A stretch of DNA of 32,103 bases from Acidobacteriota bacterium (GTDB lineage Bacteria; Acidobacteriota; Vicinamibacteria; Marinacidobacterales; SMYC01): contig SMYC01000328.1 in the NCBI GenBank assembly GCA_004356105.1, forward strand, positions 1 to 32,103. Direction: 5' to 3'. This document shows, piece after piece, positions 16,780 to 25,499 of the stretch. Positions within the stretch are counted from its first letter, which is position 1; each line of letters starts with the position of its first letter. The translations under genes and the position numbers were made by a program. The notes under the pieces were generated by a model that saw only the letters and a program-made list of their open reading frames with translations, had not been told where the DNA came from and did not search any database.

Positions 16780-19230
16780 CTAGTGCGCGACCGATTCACC
16801 CGCCACCGTCCCATCGTCTACAGGTGGCTCGAGCGGCTCGGATGGCAGATCTGGCTCGATCTCCGCGCTTTCGTCGAACGCTTCTCGTGGCGGCGAGGTC
16901 AGCGCGGTATCGAAAACCTCCTCGATGTTGTCCACGAGCTTGATCGAGAGCGCTTCACGGATAGTCGCCGGGATCTCGCTCAGATCCGCTTCATTGTCGA
17001 GTGGAAGAATGATGCGCGTAATGCCCACGCGATGCGCGGCTAGCAGTTTTTCTTTGACCCCACCAATCGGCAGTACTTTGCCACGAAGCGTGATCTCTCC
17101 GGTCATCGCCACATCGGAGTGAACCGGTATCTGCGAGAGAGCGGAGAGGAGCGCCGTGGCGATCGAGATGCCGGCAGACGGGCCGTCTTTGGGGATGGCG
17201 CCTTCCGGTACATGCAAATGAATGTCGCTCTTCTTGTGAAAGTCTTTCGGAAGCCGATAACGCTCGGCGCGCGAGCGAATGACCGACAAGGCCGTGCGCG
17301 CGGATTCCTGCATGACCTCGCCCAGCTTTCCCGTGAGCGTGAGATCGCCCTTGCCTGGCATGAGCGTCGCTTCGATGGTGAGAATTTCGCCACCGACCTC
17401 AGTCCAAGCAAGACCGGTGGCGACACCGATTTCAGCCTTGCCTTCCTTGCTCCGGGGGCGGAATTTCGGGACGCCGAGCTGTTCGGCCACAAATTTCTCG
17501 TCGATCGCGATCTCGAGATCCGTCCCTTCTCGCACGATCCGCCGAGCGACTTTTCGGAAAACCGAAGCGATTTCTCGCTCGAGACTGCGGACACCCGCTT
17601 CTCGCGTGTAGCGCTGGATGATCTCGATGATCGCGCCGTCGTTCATCGAGACTTTCTTGTTCTTGAGGCCGTTCGCCTCTTTCTGCTTTTTCACGAGAAA
17701 GCGTTTGGCGATCTCGAGCTTCTCTTGCTCGGTATAGCCGGGAAGCCGGATGACCTCGAGCCGGTCCATCAAAGCTTGAGGCATGTTCGCTAGAGCGTTC
17801 GCGGTGGCGATGAACATCACGTTCGACAGGTCGTACTCGACATCGAGATAGTGATCTTGGAACGAGTGGTTTTGCTCCGGATCGAGCACTTCGAGCAGGG
17901 CCGAGGCCGGGTCGCCCCGAAAATCCATGCTCATCTTGTCGACTTCGTCGAACAGAATGAGCGGATTCACGGTGCCGGCTTTTTTCATCATCTGGATGAT
18001 TTGACCGGGAAAGGCGCCGATATAAGTGCGCCGGTGGCCGCGGATCTCAGCTTCGTCGCGCACCCCGCCGAGCGACAAGCGCACGAATTTACGATTCGTG
18101 GCCCGGGCGACGGATTTCGCGAGCGACGTTTTTCCAACGCCGGGCGGCCCGACGAGGCAAAGAATCGGGCCTCTTTGCTTCTTGACCAGCGTGCGGACGG
18201 CGAGAAACTCGAGAATGCGGTCTTTGACTTTAGCGAGGCCGTAATGGTCCTCGTCGAGAATACGTTCGGCTCGGGTGACGTCGCGGCTTTCCCGCGTTCT
18301 CTTCTTCCACGGAACCGCCACGAGCCAATCGAGATAGTTCCGGGAAACAGTCGCTTCCGCCGACATCGGCGGCATGGCTTCGAGGCGCTTGAGCTCGATG
18401 ATCGCTTTATCCTCGGCCTCGGACGTCATCCGCGCCTCGGCGATACGCGTGCGAAGCTCGTCGGTCTCGTCCCCTTTGTCGTCTCTCTTGCCGAGCTCTT
18501 TTTGAATCGCCTTCATCTTTTCGTTGAGGTAGTACTCCTTCTGGGCATGCTCCATTTGCTTGCGTACGCGGCCCTGGACCCGCCGGTCGACTTGGAGCTT
18601 GTCCACTTCGAGCTCGAGGATGCTAGCGATGCGCGTCAGTCTTTCGAAGGGGTTCCAGAGCTCGAGCAGATTCTGCTTTTCCTCCACCGTCATCACCAAG
18701 TGTGACGCGATGGTGTCGGATAGCTTTGCAGGCTCACCCACCTGGACGGCGGCGTTTCTGACCTCGTTTTGAAGGTTGCTCGCGAGTTTGACATATTGCT
18801 CGAACAGTGACACGACCTTGCTCATAAGCTCATCCGAGCCCGATGGAAGATCGTGCGACTTGGGCACGGTCTTGACGACGACCTTGTAGAAGCCATCCTC
18901 GTCACGGCATTCGATCGTCTGGCCGCGATCAATACCCTCCACGAGGACTTTGATATTACCGTCGGGGAGCTTCAACGATTGCAGAATGTTCGACACCGTC
19001 CCGACCGTGTAAATGTCGGGGGCACCGGGGTTGTCGGTGGTCGCGTCGTGCTGGGCTGCGAGGAAGACCCGGCGGTCGTGCGCGAGCGCGTATTCGAGCG
19101 CCTTCACCGAAGACGATCGGCCGATGACGAAGGGCATCATCATGTATGGAAAGATGACGACGTCCCGCAAAGGAACCATGGGAAGCGTCTCGTGAACTTC
19201 CGCGCGATCTTTGCTCTTTTGGCCGAACAT
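16780..19230 (-). CDS. lon: ATP-dependent Lon protease
   Basis: Cytoplasmic AAA+ serine protease that degrades misfolded and regulatory proteins. The 816-residue protein has the substrate-binding LON domain (~15-205, starting [15 protein letters not shown]), a coiled-coil linker, and the AAA+ module with Walker A GPPGVGKT (361-368) and Walker [11 protein letters not shown]. The C-terminal protease domain has the catalytic Ser685 in PKDGPSAG and the dyad Lys728 in GGVKEK. The tail ([16 protein letters not shown]) is acidic. The start ATG is at 19230; only a weak GGGGCGAG-like site lies upstream. It lies downstream of clpX past a terminator-like hairpin, so it probably has its own promoter. Confidence 0.97.
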   Translation of the reverse strand: MFGQKSKDRAEVHETLPMVPLRDVVIFPYMMMPFVIGRSSSVKALEYALAHDRRVFLAAQHDATTDNPGAPDIYTVGTVSNILQSLKLPDGNIKVLVEGIDRGQTIECRDEDGFYKVVVKTVPKSHDLPSGSDELMSKVVSLFEQYVKLASNLQNEVRNAAVQVGEPAKLSDTIASHLVMTVEEKQNLLELWNPFERLTRIASILELEVDKLQVDRRVQGRVRKQMEHAQKEYYLNEKMKAIQKELGKRDDKGDETDELRTRIAEARMTSEAEDKAIIELKRLEAMPPMSAEATVSRNYLDWLVAVPWKKRTRESRDVTRAERILDEDHYGLAKVKDRILEFLAVRTLVKKQRGPILCLVGPPGVGKTSLAKSVARATNRKFVRLSLGGVRDEAEIRGHRRTYIGAFPGQIIQMMKKAGTVNPLILFDEVDKMSMDFRGDPASALLEVLDPEQNHSFQDHYLDVEYDLSNVMFIATANALANMPQALMDRLEVIRLPGYTEQEKLEIAKRFLVKKQKEANGLKNKKVSMNDGAIIEIIQRYTREAGVRSLEREIASVFRKVARRIVREGTDLEIAIDEKFVAEQLGVPKFRPRSKEGKAEIGVATGLAWTEVGGEILTIEATLMPGKGDLTLTGKLGEVMQESARTALSVIRSRAERYRLPKDFHKKSDIHLHVPEGAIPKDGPSAGISIATALLSALSQIPVHSDVAMTGEITLRGKVLPIGGVKEKLLAAHRVGITRIILPLDNEADLSEIPATIREALSIKLVDNIEEVFDTALTSPPREAFDESAEIEPDLPSEPLEPPVDDGTVAGESVAH

Positions 19231-19316
19231 ATCCGTCGTGACTCGCCCCTGGTTAGCGCCTGTTCAGTTTGGCGTTCGGTCGGTGCCCGCTTGGTCTGGA
19301 TTCAATTTGGGGAATT

Positions 19317-19345
19317 CGGTTCGCCGCGAAAGGTGCGGCGAACCG
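19317..19345. promoter_or_regulatory. Perfect 11-bp palindrome upstream of lon
   Basis: CGGTTCGCCGC (19317-19327) and GCGGCGAACCG (19335-19345) are exact reverse complements around the seven-base spacer GAAAGGT, 87-115 bases before the lon start. There is no T tract on either side, so it does not look like an intrinsic terminator. It does not match CIRCE (TTAGCACTC-N9-GAGTGCTAA). An operator controlling lon is a reasonable guess. Confidence 0.5.
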
Positions 19346-19373
19346 TAAATGAATAGCGTGTTCGAAAAATTAT

Positions 19374-19399
19374 AAAAAAACTGTCGGTTTTGGCCGGAC
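19374..19399 (-). terminator. Probable terminator after clpX
   Basis: On the minus strand GTCCGG (19394-19399) pairs with CCGAC (19383-19387) with one bulged C, followed by AG and seven T (19374-19380) and then an AT-rich run. It begins 7 bases after the clpX stop. The stem is short, so efficiency is uncertain, but position and T tract fit the end of the tig-clpP-clpX unit. Confidence 0.55.
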
Positions 19400-19405
19400 C
19401 CGAGT

Positions 19406-20647
19406 CTAGCCTGCCTTCTCGATTAGCGTCATCGATTTCTCGTTGTCTTCCACCATTTCCTTTGTGACAACGACTTCTTTGACCTTTTTCTGAGACGGCA
19501 GATTATACATCAGGTCGAGCATCAGGTCTTCGATGATCATCCGCAAGCCGCGGGCGCCAATATTGCGCTCCACCGCCAGGTCGGCGATAGCGCTGAGCGC
19601 GTCATCCGTGAAGCGGAGCTTGACGTTCTCGTACTCGAACAGCCTCTGATACTGCTTGACGATGGCATTTCTAGGCTCGCTCATGATGCGGATGAGCGCG
19701 TCCCTGCCGAGCTCGTGGAGCGTTCCCATGACGGGAAGCCTCCCGACGAATTCAGGAATGAGGCCATATTTGATGAGGTCGGTAGGTTGGACTTTTCCGA
19801 AGAGCGCACCTTGTTCGGGCTCTTTTACTGTCAAATCCGCGCGAAAGCCCAGGCTCTTCTTTCCGATGCGACGCTCGATGATCTTGTCGAGCCCCACGAA
19901 AGCCCCGCCAGCGATGAACAGGATGTTCGTCGTGTCAATCTGATAAAACTCCTGATGCGGATGTTTGCGGCCACCTTGGGGTGGTACGTTCGCTACCGTA
20001 CCTTCGAGGATCTTCAAGAGTGCCTGCTGAACGCCTTCGCCCGAGACGTCGCGCGTGATCGAAGGGTTCTCGTCCTTGCGGCAGATCTTGTCGATTTCGT
20101 CGATATAGATGATGCCTTCCTGCGCTTTCTCGATATCTCCCTGGGCGGCCTGGAGGAGTTTGAGGATGATGTTCTCGACATCCTCGCCCACATAGCCCGC
20201 TTCTGTCAGCGTGGTGGCGTCTACGATAGTGAACGGCACCGAAAGCAGCTTCGCGAGGGTCTGCGCGAGCAAGGTCTTTCCCGTGCCCGTGGCCCCGATG
20301 AGCAGAATGTTGCTCTTGGTGAGCTCGACGTCCTGCCGCCCTTTGGACTTCATGATGTTGACGCGTTTGTAGTGGTTATAGACGGCGACAGCTAGGCGCT
20401 TTTTTGCCTCTTCTTGACCCACGACATATTCGTCGAGGAATTGTTTGATCTCGACCGGCGTTGGCAGCGTCGAACGTTGCGACTTGTTGTCGAAACGGTG
20501 ATCGTCCGCGATGATGTCATTACAGACTTCGACACACTCGTCGCAGATGAAGACCGTCGGGCCCGCGATCAGCTTGCGAACGTCGCTCTGGTCCTTGTTG
20601 CAAAAGGAGCAGCGAAGTACTTCTGGATCGCCATTCTTCTTGGACAC
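19406..20647 (-). CDS. clpX: ATP-dependent Clp protease ATP-binding subunit ClpX
   Basis: Unfoldase that feeds substrates into ClpP. The 413-residue protein has an N-terminal zinc-binding domain with Cys13, 16, 35 and 38 (CSFC...CDEC), Walker A GATGTGKT (118-125), the GYVGE pore loop, and an LGF version of the ClpP-docking IGF loop (RIGKKSLGF). The start is GTG at 20647, with GAGGA seven bases upstream located in the 20-bp gap after clpP. Placement right after clpP is classic. Confidence 0.98.
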   Translation of the reverse strand: MSKKNGDPEVLRCSFCNKDQSDVRKLIAGPTVFICDECVEVCNDIIADDHRFDNKSQRSTLPTPVEIKQFLDEYVVGQEEAKKRLAVAVYNHYKRVNIMKSKGRQDVELTKSNILLIGATGTGKTLLAQTLAKLLSVPFTIVDATTLTEAGYVGEDVENIILKLLQAAQGDIEKAQEGIIYIDEIDKICRKDENPSITRDVSGEGVQQALLKILEGTVANVPPQGGRKHPHQEFYQIDTTNILFIAGGAFVGLDKIIERRIGKKSLGFRADLTVKEPEQGALFGKVQPTDLIKYGLIPEFVGRLPVMGTLHELGRDALIRIMSEPRNAIVKQYQRLFEYENVKLRFTDDALSAIADLAVERNIGARGLRMIIEDLMLDLMYNLPSQKKVKEVVVTKEMVEDNEKSMTLIEKAG

Positions 20648-20667
20648 GGTTTGATCCTCAGGTACTC

Positions 20668-21249
20668 TCAGGTGCGCTTGTCGATGACCTGGTCGATGAT
20701 CCCATACTCACGGGCGGCATCGGCCGTCATGATGAAGTCCCGTTCGAGGTCCTGTTCGATCTTGGAAATGTCTTGACCACAGTGATGTGCAAGGATCTCG
20801 TTCAGACGCGCCCGCGTCCGAAGGATCTCTTTGGCCTGAATGTTGATGTCGGTGGCTTGCCCCTGAACGCCCCCGGACGGTTGGTGGATGACGACCTTGG
20901 AATTAGGAAGTGCAAAACGCTTTCCCGGCGTGCCAGCAGCCAGAAGGACGGCTGCCATGCTCGCGGCTTGGCCCATGCAATAGGTCGTCACGTCAGGTCG
21001 GATGAACTGAAAAGTATCATAGATAGCGAGCCCTGCCGTGACCGAGCCACCGGGGCTGTTGATGTAAATGGAAATCTCCTTCTCGGGATCCTCCGCCTCG
21101 AGAAACAAGAGTTGCGCCACGACTAGATTAGCAACATAGTCGTCGATCGGCGTTCCGATAAAGATAATGTTATCTTTGAGTAAGCGCGAGTAGATATCGA
21201 AAAACCGCTCACCCCGGTTGGTCTGTTCGACCACCATTGGGACCTGCAT
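20668..21249 (-). CDS. clpP: ATP-dependent Clp protease proteolytic subunit ClpP
   Basis: Tetradecameric serine protease chamber working with ClpX. It has 193 residues. The catalytic triad is Ser97 (GQAASMAA), His122 (VVIHQPSGG) and Asp171 ([11 protein letters not shown]). The N-terminus [24 protein letters not shown] is the typical mature-like sequence with almost no propeptide. It starts 14 bp after tig and is followed 20 bp later by clpX, so the three genes are probably one transcription unit. The ribosome-binding site is weak. Confidence 0.98.
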   Translation of the reverse strand: MQVPMVVEQTNRGERFFDIYSRLLKDNIIFIGTPIDDYVANLVVAQLLFLEAEDPEKEISIYINSPGGSVTAGLAIYDTFQFIRPDVTTYCMGQAASMAAVLLAAGTPGKRFALPNSKVVIHQPSGGVQGQATDINIQAKEILRTRARLNEILAHHCGQDISKIEQDLERDFIMTADAAREYGIIDQVIDKRT

Positions 21250-21263
21250 GGTAAGTTCAACCC

Positions 21264-22535
21264 CTATTTAAGTTTAGCATGTTGCTTGATGAAGTCAACC
21301 GCCTTCTCGCGGCGAAGTCTGCCTATAAGTTGCTCTAGAGAACCATCTTTCATCATTTGAGCCCGCAGGGCTTCCGGGCTCTTTTCGAGGACCTCCGAGG
21401 CTTTTTGGAGCTCTGCGGACACTTCCTCCTCCGTGACCTCGATGGATTCCTGGTGCGCGAGCCTGTCGAGGAGCAGAGTCGCTCTAACAGCGGCCTCGGA
21501 GGCGGCTCGTTGCTCTGCGCGCACGGCGTTCCAGTCTATCCCAGCCTTGGTGGGATCGACGCCTTTTTGATAGAGGTCCCGGGCGGCGGCTTCGAGCCGG
21601 CTGTCGATCTCGCGCTCGGTGAGCGTTTCCGGCGGGTCGAACGCGTTTTTGTCGATGAGCTTCTGGATCAGCTGCGTCCGAAGGTGCTGCTCGTCCTCGC
21701 GCTCGGCTCGCTTCTCCGCCTGGCTGCGAAACTCGGCTTTGACTTCGTCCAGCGTATCGAAGCTCCCCATGTCCTTGGCGAGCTCGTCATCGGCGTCGGG
21801 AAGGACCTTCTCTTTGAGCTCCTTGACGTGGAAAGTGACGTCGAAGCTCTTGCCGGCCCGCTCCGCGTCGCCTCCGTCGGCGTCGAAGGTGGCGGTGAAG
21901 GTAATTTCGGCGCCGGGCTCGGCGCCTTGAAGCATCTCGTGGAGAGACTTGTGATAAGCCTCGCTGCCGACCTCGATGGATACGTCCTGGTGGCGCTTTT
22001 CGGCGCCACCGCCCGAAGGCGTTTCGACAAGGTCGCCGAGGACGATGTCATGGTCCTGCGCGCCGCGGCCCTCGATGGGGTCGAAGCGGGCGTTCTGTTC
22101 GCGAAGATGCTCGATGCCGGCTTCGATCTGCTCGTCCGTCACGATGGTCTTTTGCTCGGTGGCTTCGATGTCCTTGTAGTCCCGGACTTCGATGCTGGGT
22201 ATGACCTCGAAGGTGGCGCGAAAGCGAAGCGGCTCGCCGAGCTTCGATTCGAGATTGCTGACACGCGGATCGTCGATGGGGTAGAGCTCGCGTTCTTTCA
22301 ACGCCTCGTTGACGGCTTTGGGCACGAGGTCCTGAACGGCTTGCTCGAGAACGTCTGAGCGGAAGCGTTGACGGATGACGTCCTTGGGGATCTTGCCTTT
22401 TCGGAAGCCCCGCAATTTCACCGAACGGCTGAGGCTTCGAACACCTTTTTCGAACTCGTCGTTCAGCTCATCCGCGGCAAGCTCGATATCCATGTGTCGG
22501 AGGGAAGAGCCCTCTTCAACATAATCAACTTTCAA
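21264..22535 (-). CDS. tig: Trigger factor (ribosome-associated chaperone/PPIase)
   Basis: First chaperone to meet nascent chains at the ribosome exit tunnel. The 423-residue protein has the ribosome-binding domain with signature GFRKGKIP (43-50), an FKBP-type PPIase domain (~150-245, VLGDLVET through [11 protein letters not shown]), and the helical C-terminal chaperone domain. The longest frame runs back to 22694 through the tRNA gene and is not credible. I take TTG at 22535, preceded by AAGGAG (22546-22551) and giving the expected start (M)KVDYVEE. It lies 25 bp from the tRNA-Leu 3' end and was probably transcribed with it. Confidence 0.94.
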   Translation of the reverse strand: MKVDYVEEGSSLRHMDIELAADELNDEFEKGVRSLSRSVKLRGFRKGKIPKDVIRQRFRSDVLEQAVQDLVPKAVNEALKERELYPIDDPRVSNLESKLGEPLRFRATFEVIPSIEVRDYKDIEATEQKTIVTDEQIEAGIEHLREQNARFDPIEGRGAQDHDIVLGDLVETPSGGGAEKRHQDVSIEVGSEAYHKSLHEMLQGAEPGAEITFTATFDADGGDAERAGKSFDVTFHVKELKEKVLPDADDELAKDMGSFDTLDEVKAEFRSQAEKRAEREDEQHLRTQLIQKLIDKNAFDPPETLTEREIDSRLEAAARDLYQKGVDPTKAGIDWNAVRAEQRAASEAAVRATLLLDRLAHQESIEVTEEEVSAELQKASEVLEKSPEALRAQMMKDGSLEQLIGRLRREKAVDFIKQHAKLK

Positions 22536-22560
22536 ACTAGACCAACTCCTTGAAAGATCC

Positions 22561-22645
<85 letters not shown>

Positions 22646-22696
22646 ACTGGGAATTCGATGCGCGAGAAAAAAGAAGAACCTTCCGAACCAGCACCT

Positions 22697-22725
22697 ATTT
22701 TAGACAGCGTGCCCGGGCGCGTCAA
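22697..22725 (-). promoter_or_regulatory. Sigma70-like promoter for tRNA-Leu and tig-clpPX
   Basis: On the minus strand TTGACG (22720-22725), a 17-base spacer, then TAAAAT (22697-22702). Five of six positions match each consensus hexamer, and the -10 lies about 50 bases before the tRNA 5' end. This is the best promoter match in the window. The next genes downstream (tRNA, tig, clpP, clpX) share strand with gaps of 14-25 bases, so one transcript is likely. A few bases away lies the start of the divergent small ORF. Confidence 0.75.
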
Positions 22726-22742
22726 CGGAGGCGTGGTGTAAC

Positions 22743-22979
22743 ATGGCGGCTCGCTCAAAAGGAGATGGCCGTTTGTCCGTCCGGCAGTGGATCGCTGATG
22801 CGCTTTTCTACAAGTCGGACAAGAGTCTGTCCTTCGTGCTCGTCTTCCTGCTCCTTCTCATCTTCGTCGTCTATCCTTTCTTTCCACCCAGCGGATTTGG
22901 CAAGGTCGTGATCGATGTCACGGTGTTCAAGAGCTCACGAGTCGAAGCGAAAGAACGTGACCTGGGAGTCACAAAATAG
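22743..22979 (+). CDS. Small membrane protein, possibly a truncated channel-like protein
   Basis: A 78-residue ORF with one strong hydrophobic stretch (SFVLVFLLLLIFVVYPFFPPSG, ~30-51), then KVVIDVTVF and a charged tail. The pattern of a hydrophobic first helix followed by PP.GFGKVVIDV resembles the start of multi-helix ion-channel-like membrane proteins (recalled, not searched), where further helices would follow; here the frame stops. GGAGG lies 11 bases before the ATG. It is either a genuine small membrane protein or the stub of a decayed gene. I do not assign a function. Confidence 0.45.
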   Translation: MAARSKGDGRLSVRQWIADALFYKSDKSLSFVLVFLLLLIFVVYPFFPPSGFGKVVIDVTVFKSSRVEAKERDLGVTK

Positions 22980-23105
22980 CATTCCTGAAAAACCGATCCT
23001 GTGAAATTCTACTTGTCGCCCTTCAGCCCTGAATTGGCTCCCGCATTGCATGGAGGATCCGATGACCCAGGGAAACTTTTTCTACTCTTTTGTCCAGGAA
23101 AGTCC

Positions 23106-24272
23106 GTGATCCAACGCGGCCGGACGCCCGCGCTCGTTGTTATCGAGGTGATGCTGTTGTGCATCTCTGGCACTCTGGCCGCCGAGCCCCCTAGCGCCCT
23201 AGCGATGCAGGCTAAGAGCGCCGAGCAGCAACCGTCGACGTTCGACACGATCTGGAAGTTCGCCGACTGGTACGAGAACGACGACAACACCGTGATCCAG
23301 CGCCTGCAGTTCAGCGGACGCTTCCAGCTCGACTACGCGGTCGTGGATGCGGATCAGGGAAGACACACGGAATGGAATATCCGCCGCCTTCGACTCGGCG
23401 CCAAGGCGAAGCTGTTCAAGAACTTTACGCTGCACGGCGAGGTCGAGCTGAATCCGCAGGAGGCGGATCCGGTTTTTACCCGGATTACAGATTTGTACTT
23501 TCAATGGAACCGCAGCGAACGGTTCGAAGCAACGATCGGCAAACACGGCGCGCCCTTCACCATGGACGGTTCGACCTCGTCGAAAGAGCTCCTGGCCATC
23601 GATCGGAGCAACTTGACCAACAACATGTGGTTTACCGAGGAATACCTTCCCGGGGTGAGCGTTTCCGGAGAATCCGATCCTTGGAGCTACCAGGTTGGCG
23701 TTTACTCCACGGGCGGGGCGAACCGGGGGTTTGGCGAGTTCAACGGCAGCGTATTCGGCCTCGTAGTGGTTGGCTACGACTTCGCGAAGCGTCTCGGTGT
23801 GAAGGAGGCCGTACTTGCTGCCAACTATGTTTACCAGGACCCCGACGAAGACAACTCGTTCACCCGGAACCTCGAGAACATCCTGTCCGTCAACTTCAAG
23901 CTCGACGCCGGCAAATGGGGAATCCGTACCGACCTCGCGGCGGCCACCGGCTTTGCCGATCAAAGTGATTTTTGGGGCACGATGGTTATGCCCTTCTACA
24001 ACATCACCAACGACCTACAGCTTGTTGGCCGCTACACTTTCGTTGCGAGCGAGAACGTCAACGGGCTACGGCTCAACAGGTACGAACGCCAGCTCGTTTC
24101 GGACCGCGGGGATCGATATAACGAGATCTACTTTGGTCTGAACTACTACTTTTACGGGCACAAGCTCAAGCTGCAAAGCGGTATTCAGTTCGCCGACATG
24201 AGGGATCGCGCCAAAGACGGCGGCGCTTACTCGGGAATGGCCTGGACGACCGGCTTTCGCATGAGCTGGTAG
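23106..24272 (+). CDS. Phosphate-selective porin O/P-like outer membrane protein
   Basis: A 388-residue protein. A signal peptide (VVIEVMLLCISGTLA then AEPP) leads to a beta-barrel with the OprO/OprP pattern: QFSGRFQLDYAVVD, WNIRRLRLGAKAKLFKNFTLHGEVEL, ATIGKHGAPFTMDG, and a C-terminal ...TTGFRMSW with terminal aromatic residue, the usual barrel-assembly signal. The longest frame starts with GTG at 23001 and would put 35 unconvincing residues ahead of the signal peptide; GTG at 23106 has AGGA six bases upstream. OprP-type porins carry phosphate or pyrophosphate, but many homologues are annotated only by fold, so the substrate is open. The last 46 bp overlap the convergent secreted-protein gene. 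Confidence 0.8.
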   Translation: MIQRGRTPALVVIEVMLLCISGTLAAEPPSALAMQAKSAEQQPSTFDTIWKFADWYENDDNTVIQRLQFSGRFQLDYAVVDADQGRHTEWNIRRLRLGAKAKLFKNFTLHGEVELNPQEADPVFTRITDLYFQWNRSERFEATIGKHGAPFTMDGSTSSKELLAIDRSNLTNNMWFTEEYLPGVSVSGESDPWSYQVGVYSTGGANRGFGEFNGSVFGLVVVGYDFAKRLGVKEAVLAANYVYQDPDEDNSFTRNLENILSVNFKLDAGKWGIRTDLAAATGFADQSDFWGTMVMPFYNITNDLQLVGRYTFVASENVNGLRLNRYERQLVSDRGDRYNEIYFGLNYYFYGHKLKLQSGIQFADMRDRAKDGGAYSGMAWTTGFRMSW

Positions 24273-24913
24273 TCCACTCGCGTACTGTCCTTCCTAAGGG
24301 GGATGATCCGAGCCACGAGATGAACTTCCGCGGCCGTGGGCGTCCACAGGCCTGTTTCTTGCCGAACCCGTGGTCGAATCTGCTGAGAGAAATAAACGTC
24401 CGCGACGAAGTCTCGCTCGAGACGGCTTTCGAGAGCTTTACGCGCCTGCTTCGTACTGGAAAATTCGTGGATGCCCAGCTCATCGAGCGAGAACCCGAAG
24501 ACTGCGCGCGTCCGACAATGCGGAGGTTCGTCCGGCGTACTGAAAACGGTGCAGTTTCGCTCGTCCCACAAGACCGTGAGTTTCACGAGGCCTTCGCGCT
24601 CATCCCAGTGCAACCCGCTTCCGCATTTGTCGATCACCGGCACTGCAGTCGGGTTGCTCAAGCTCTTACGCTTCGTGACATGCATCACTCTGGTTAGCTC
24701 GTCGGTTTGTGGTGGTGGCCCGTTCCGAGTGTGCGGAGCTTTCAAGAAAATCTCTGGCTGCCGCCCACTGAAGAAGCCGACCGATCGCGTGAATGGATTA
24801 TTTGAACATCGATGTATTTCGAGGGCGCCATCATTATTGCCCGATTCATCGCGCGAGAACGCCGGCGGCGCCATCAGAAACATCGCAATGATGAGGATCG
24901 TGGTTCGCTCCAT
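24227..24913 (-). CDS. Secreted protein of unknown function with four cysteines
   Basis: A 228-residue protein with a clear signal peptide (MERTTILIIAMFLMAPPAFS). The mature part has four Cys (HRCSNN, DKCGSG, ERNCTV, PHCRTR), so two disulfides are possible in the periplasm. I recognise no family. ATG at 24913 is preceded by GGAGGG five to nine bases upstream, much better than the longest-frame start at 25129, which would run into the adaptor remnant. Its 3' end overlaps the porin 3' end tail to tail by 46 bp, an unusual but workable arrangement. Base composition here is less GC-rich than the neighbours, hinting at acquisition. Confidence 0.6.
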   Translation of the reverse strand: MERTTILIIAMFLMAPPAFSRDESGNNDGALEIHRCSNNPFTRSVGFFSGRQPEIFLKAPHTRNGPPPQTDELTRVMHVTKRKSLSNPTAVPVIDKCGSGLHWDEREGLVKLTVLWDERNCTVFSTPDEPPHCRTRAVFGFSLDELGIHEFSSTKQARKALESRLERDFVADVYFSQQIRPRVRQETGLWTPTAAEVHLVARIIPLRKDSTRVDYQLMRKPVVQAIPE

Positions 24914-24996
24914 GCTTCCCTCCGTTCTTCGGTTTTGGAACCCCCACAAGCACCTGGGCGTGAGCGTGACAGTTGACCCCACCGTGCGCCTCGAAG

Positions 24997-25338
24997 TCAA
25001 GGGGATGTCACGGCCATACCAGGACGGATCTCGTCCGTGGCGTGTAGCACGATGCGATCGCCAGCGGTGAGGTTGCCGAAGACCTCGACGCGGTCTCCCT
25101 GAAAGACTCTTCGGCGAACGTCGATCCACTCGGCTTCGCCGTTTCGAACGCGAATGACGAAAACCCGCTCCGTCGTCTGGGTCACGGCCGAGCGAGGTAC
25201 GAATAGGCTTTTCTTGTCGCGCCTCAGAGTCCAGGAGACCTCGGCGTACATTCCAGGCGCCAGTCGCCCATCACGGTTGTCCACGTCGGCCTCGACCGCC
25301 ATCGTGCGGGTATCGAAAGAACCGGAGAATGACGTCAT
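24997..25338 (-). pseudogene. RND efflux adaptor (HlyD/AcrA family), C-terminal remnant
   Basis: The 113 residues match the last two domains of a periplasmic adaptor of RND-type efflux pumps: SFDTRTMAVEADVDNRDGRL, APGMYAEVSWTL, VPRSAVTQT, WIDVRRRVFQGDRVEVFGNLTAGDRIV. Complete adaptors are ~350-420 residues and begin with a signal peptide and biotinyl-lipoyl-like domain; neither is present, and the in-frame codons upstream of 25338 (back to ~25430) do not resemble an adaptor. The missing part would lie where the M1 peptidase gene now starts (25500, opposite strand). No RND pump gene lies downstream. The ATG at 25338 has no ribosome-binding site, so I call it a 5'-deleted gene. Confidence 0.7.
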
Positions 25339-25453
25339 GGGCGTGGCGGAGACTACCCTGCGGAGGTTGAGGCAAGCGGGGAGGACACCGCGTGCGTGTC
25401 CGTTTGCAGTGGGACATTCCGTTCTAGATGCGCTCCGCCTGTCGCCGACGGTA

Positions 25454-25459
25454 TATAAT
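25454..25459 (+). promoter_or_regulatory. Consensus -10 hexamer before the M1 peptidase
   Basis: TATAAT lies 41 bases ahead of the ATG at 25500, a normal leader distance. No convincing -35 element is found 16-18 bases upstream, so it is a candidate only. Confidence 0.4.
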
Positions 25460-25499
25460 CAGCCACTTTCGCTCTCGTCTCACGCCCCTGGAGGGCAAC

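Noticed and set aside
17851-18705. Plus-strand ORF inside lon, and similar ones in clpX, tig and the DUF4350/DUF4129 genes
   Set aside because: Shadows of strongly conserved proteins on the opposite strand.
19231-19316. Heat-shock operator of CIRCE or HAIR type for lon
   Set aside because: Neither consensus is present; only the unrelated 11-bp palindrome was found.
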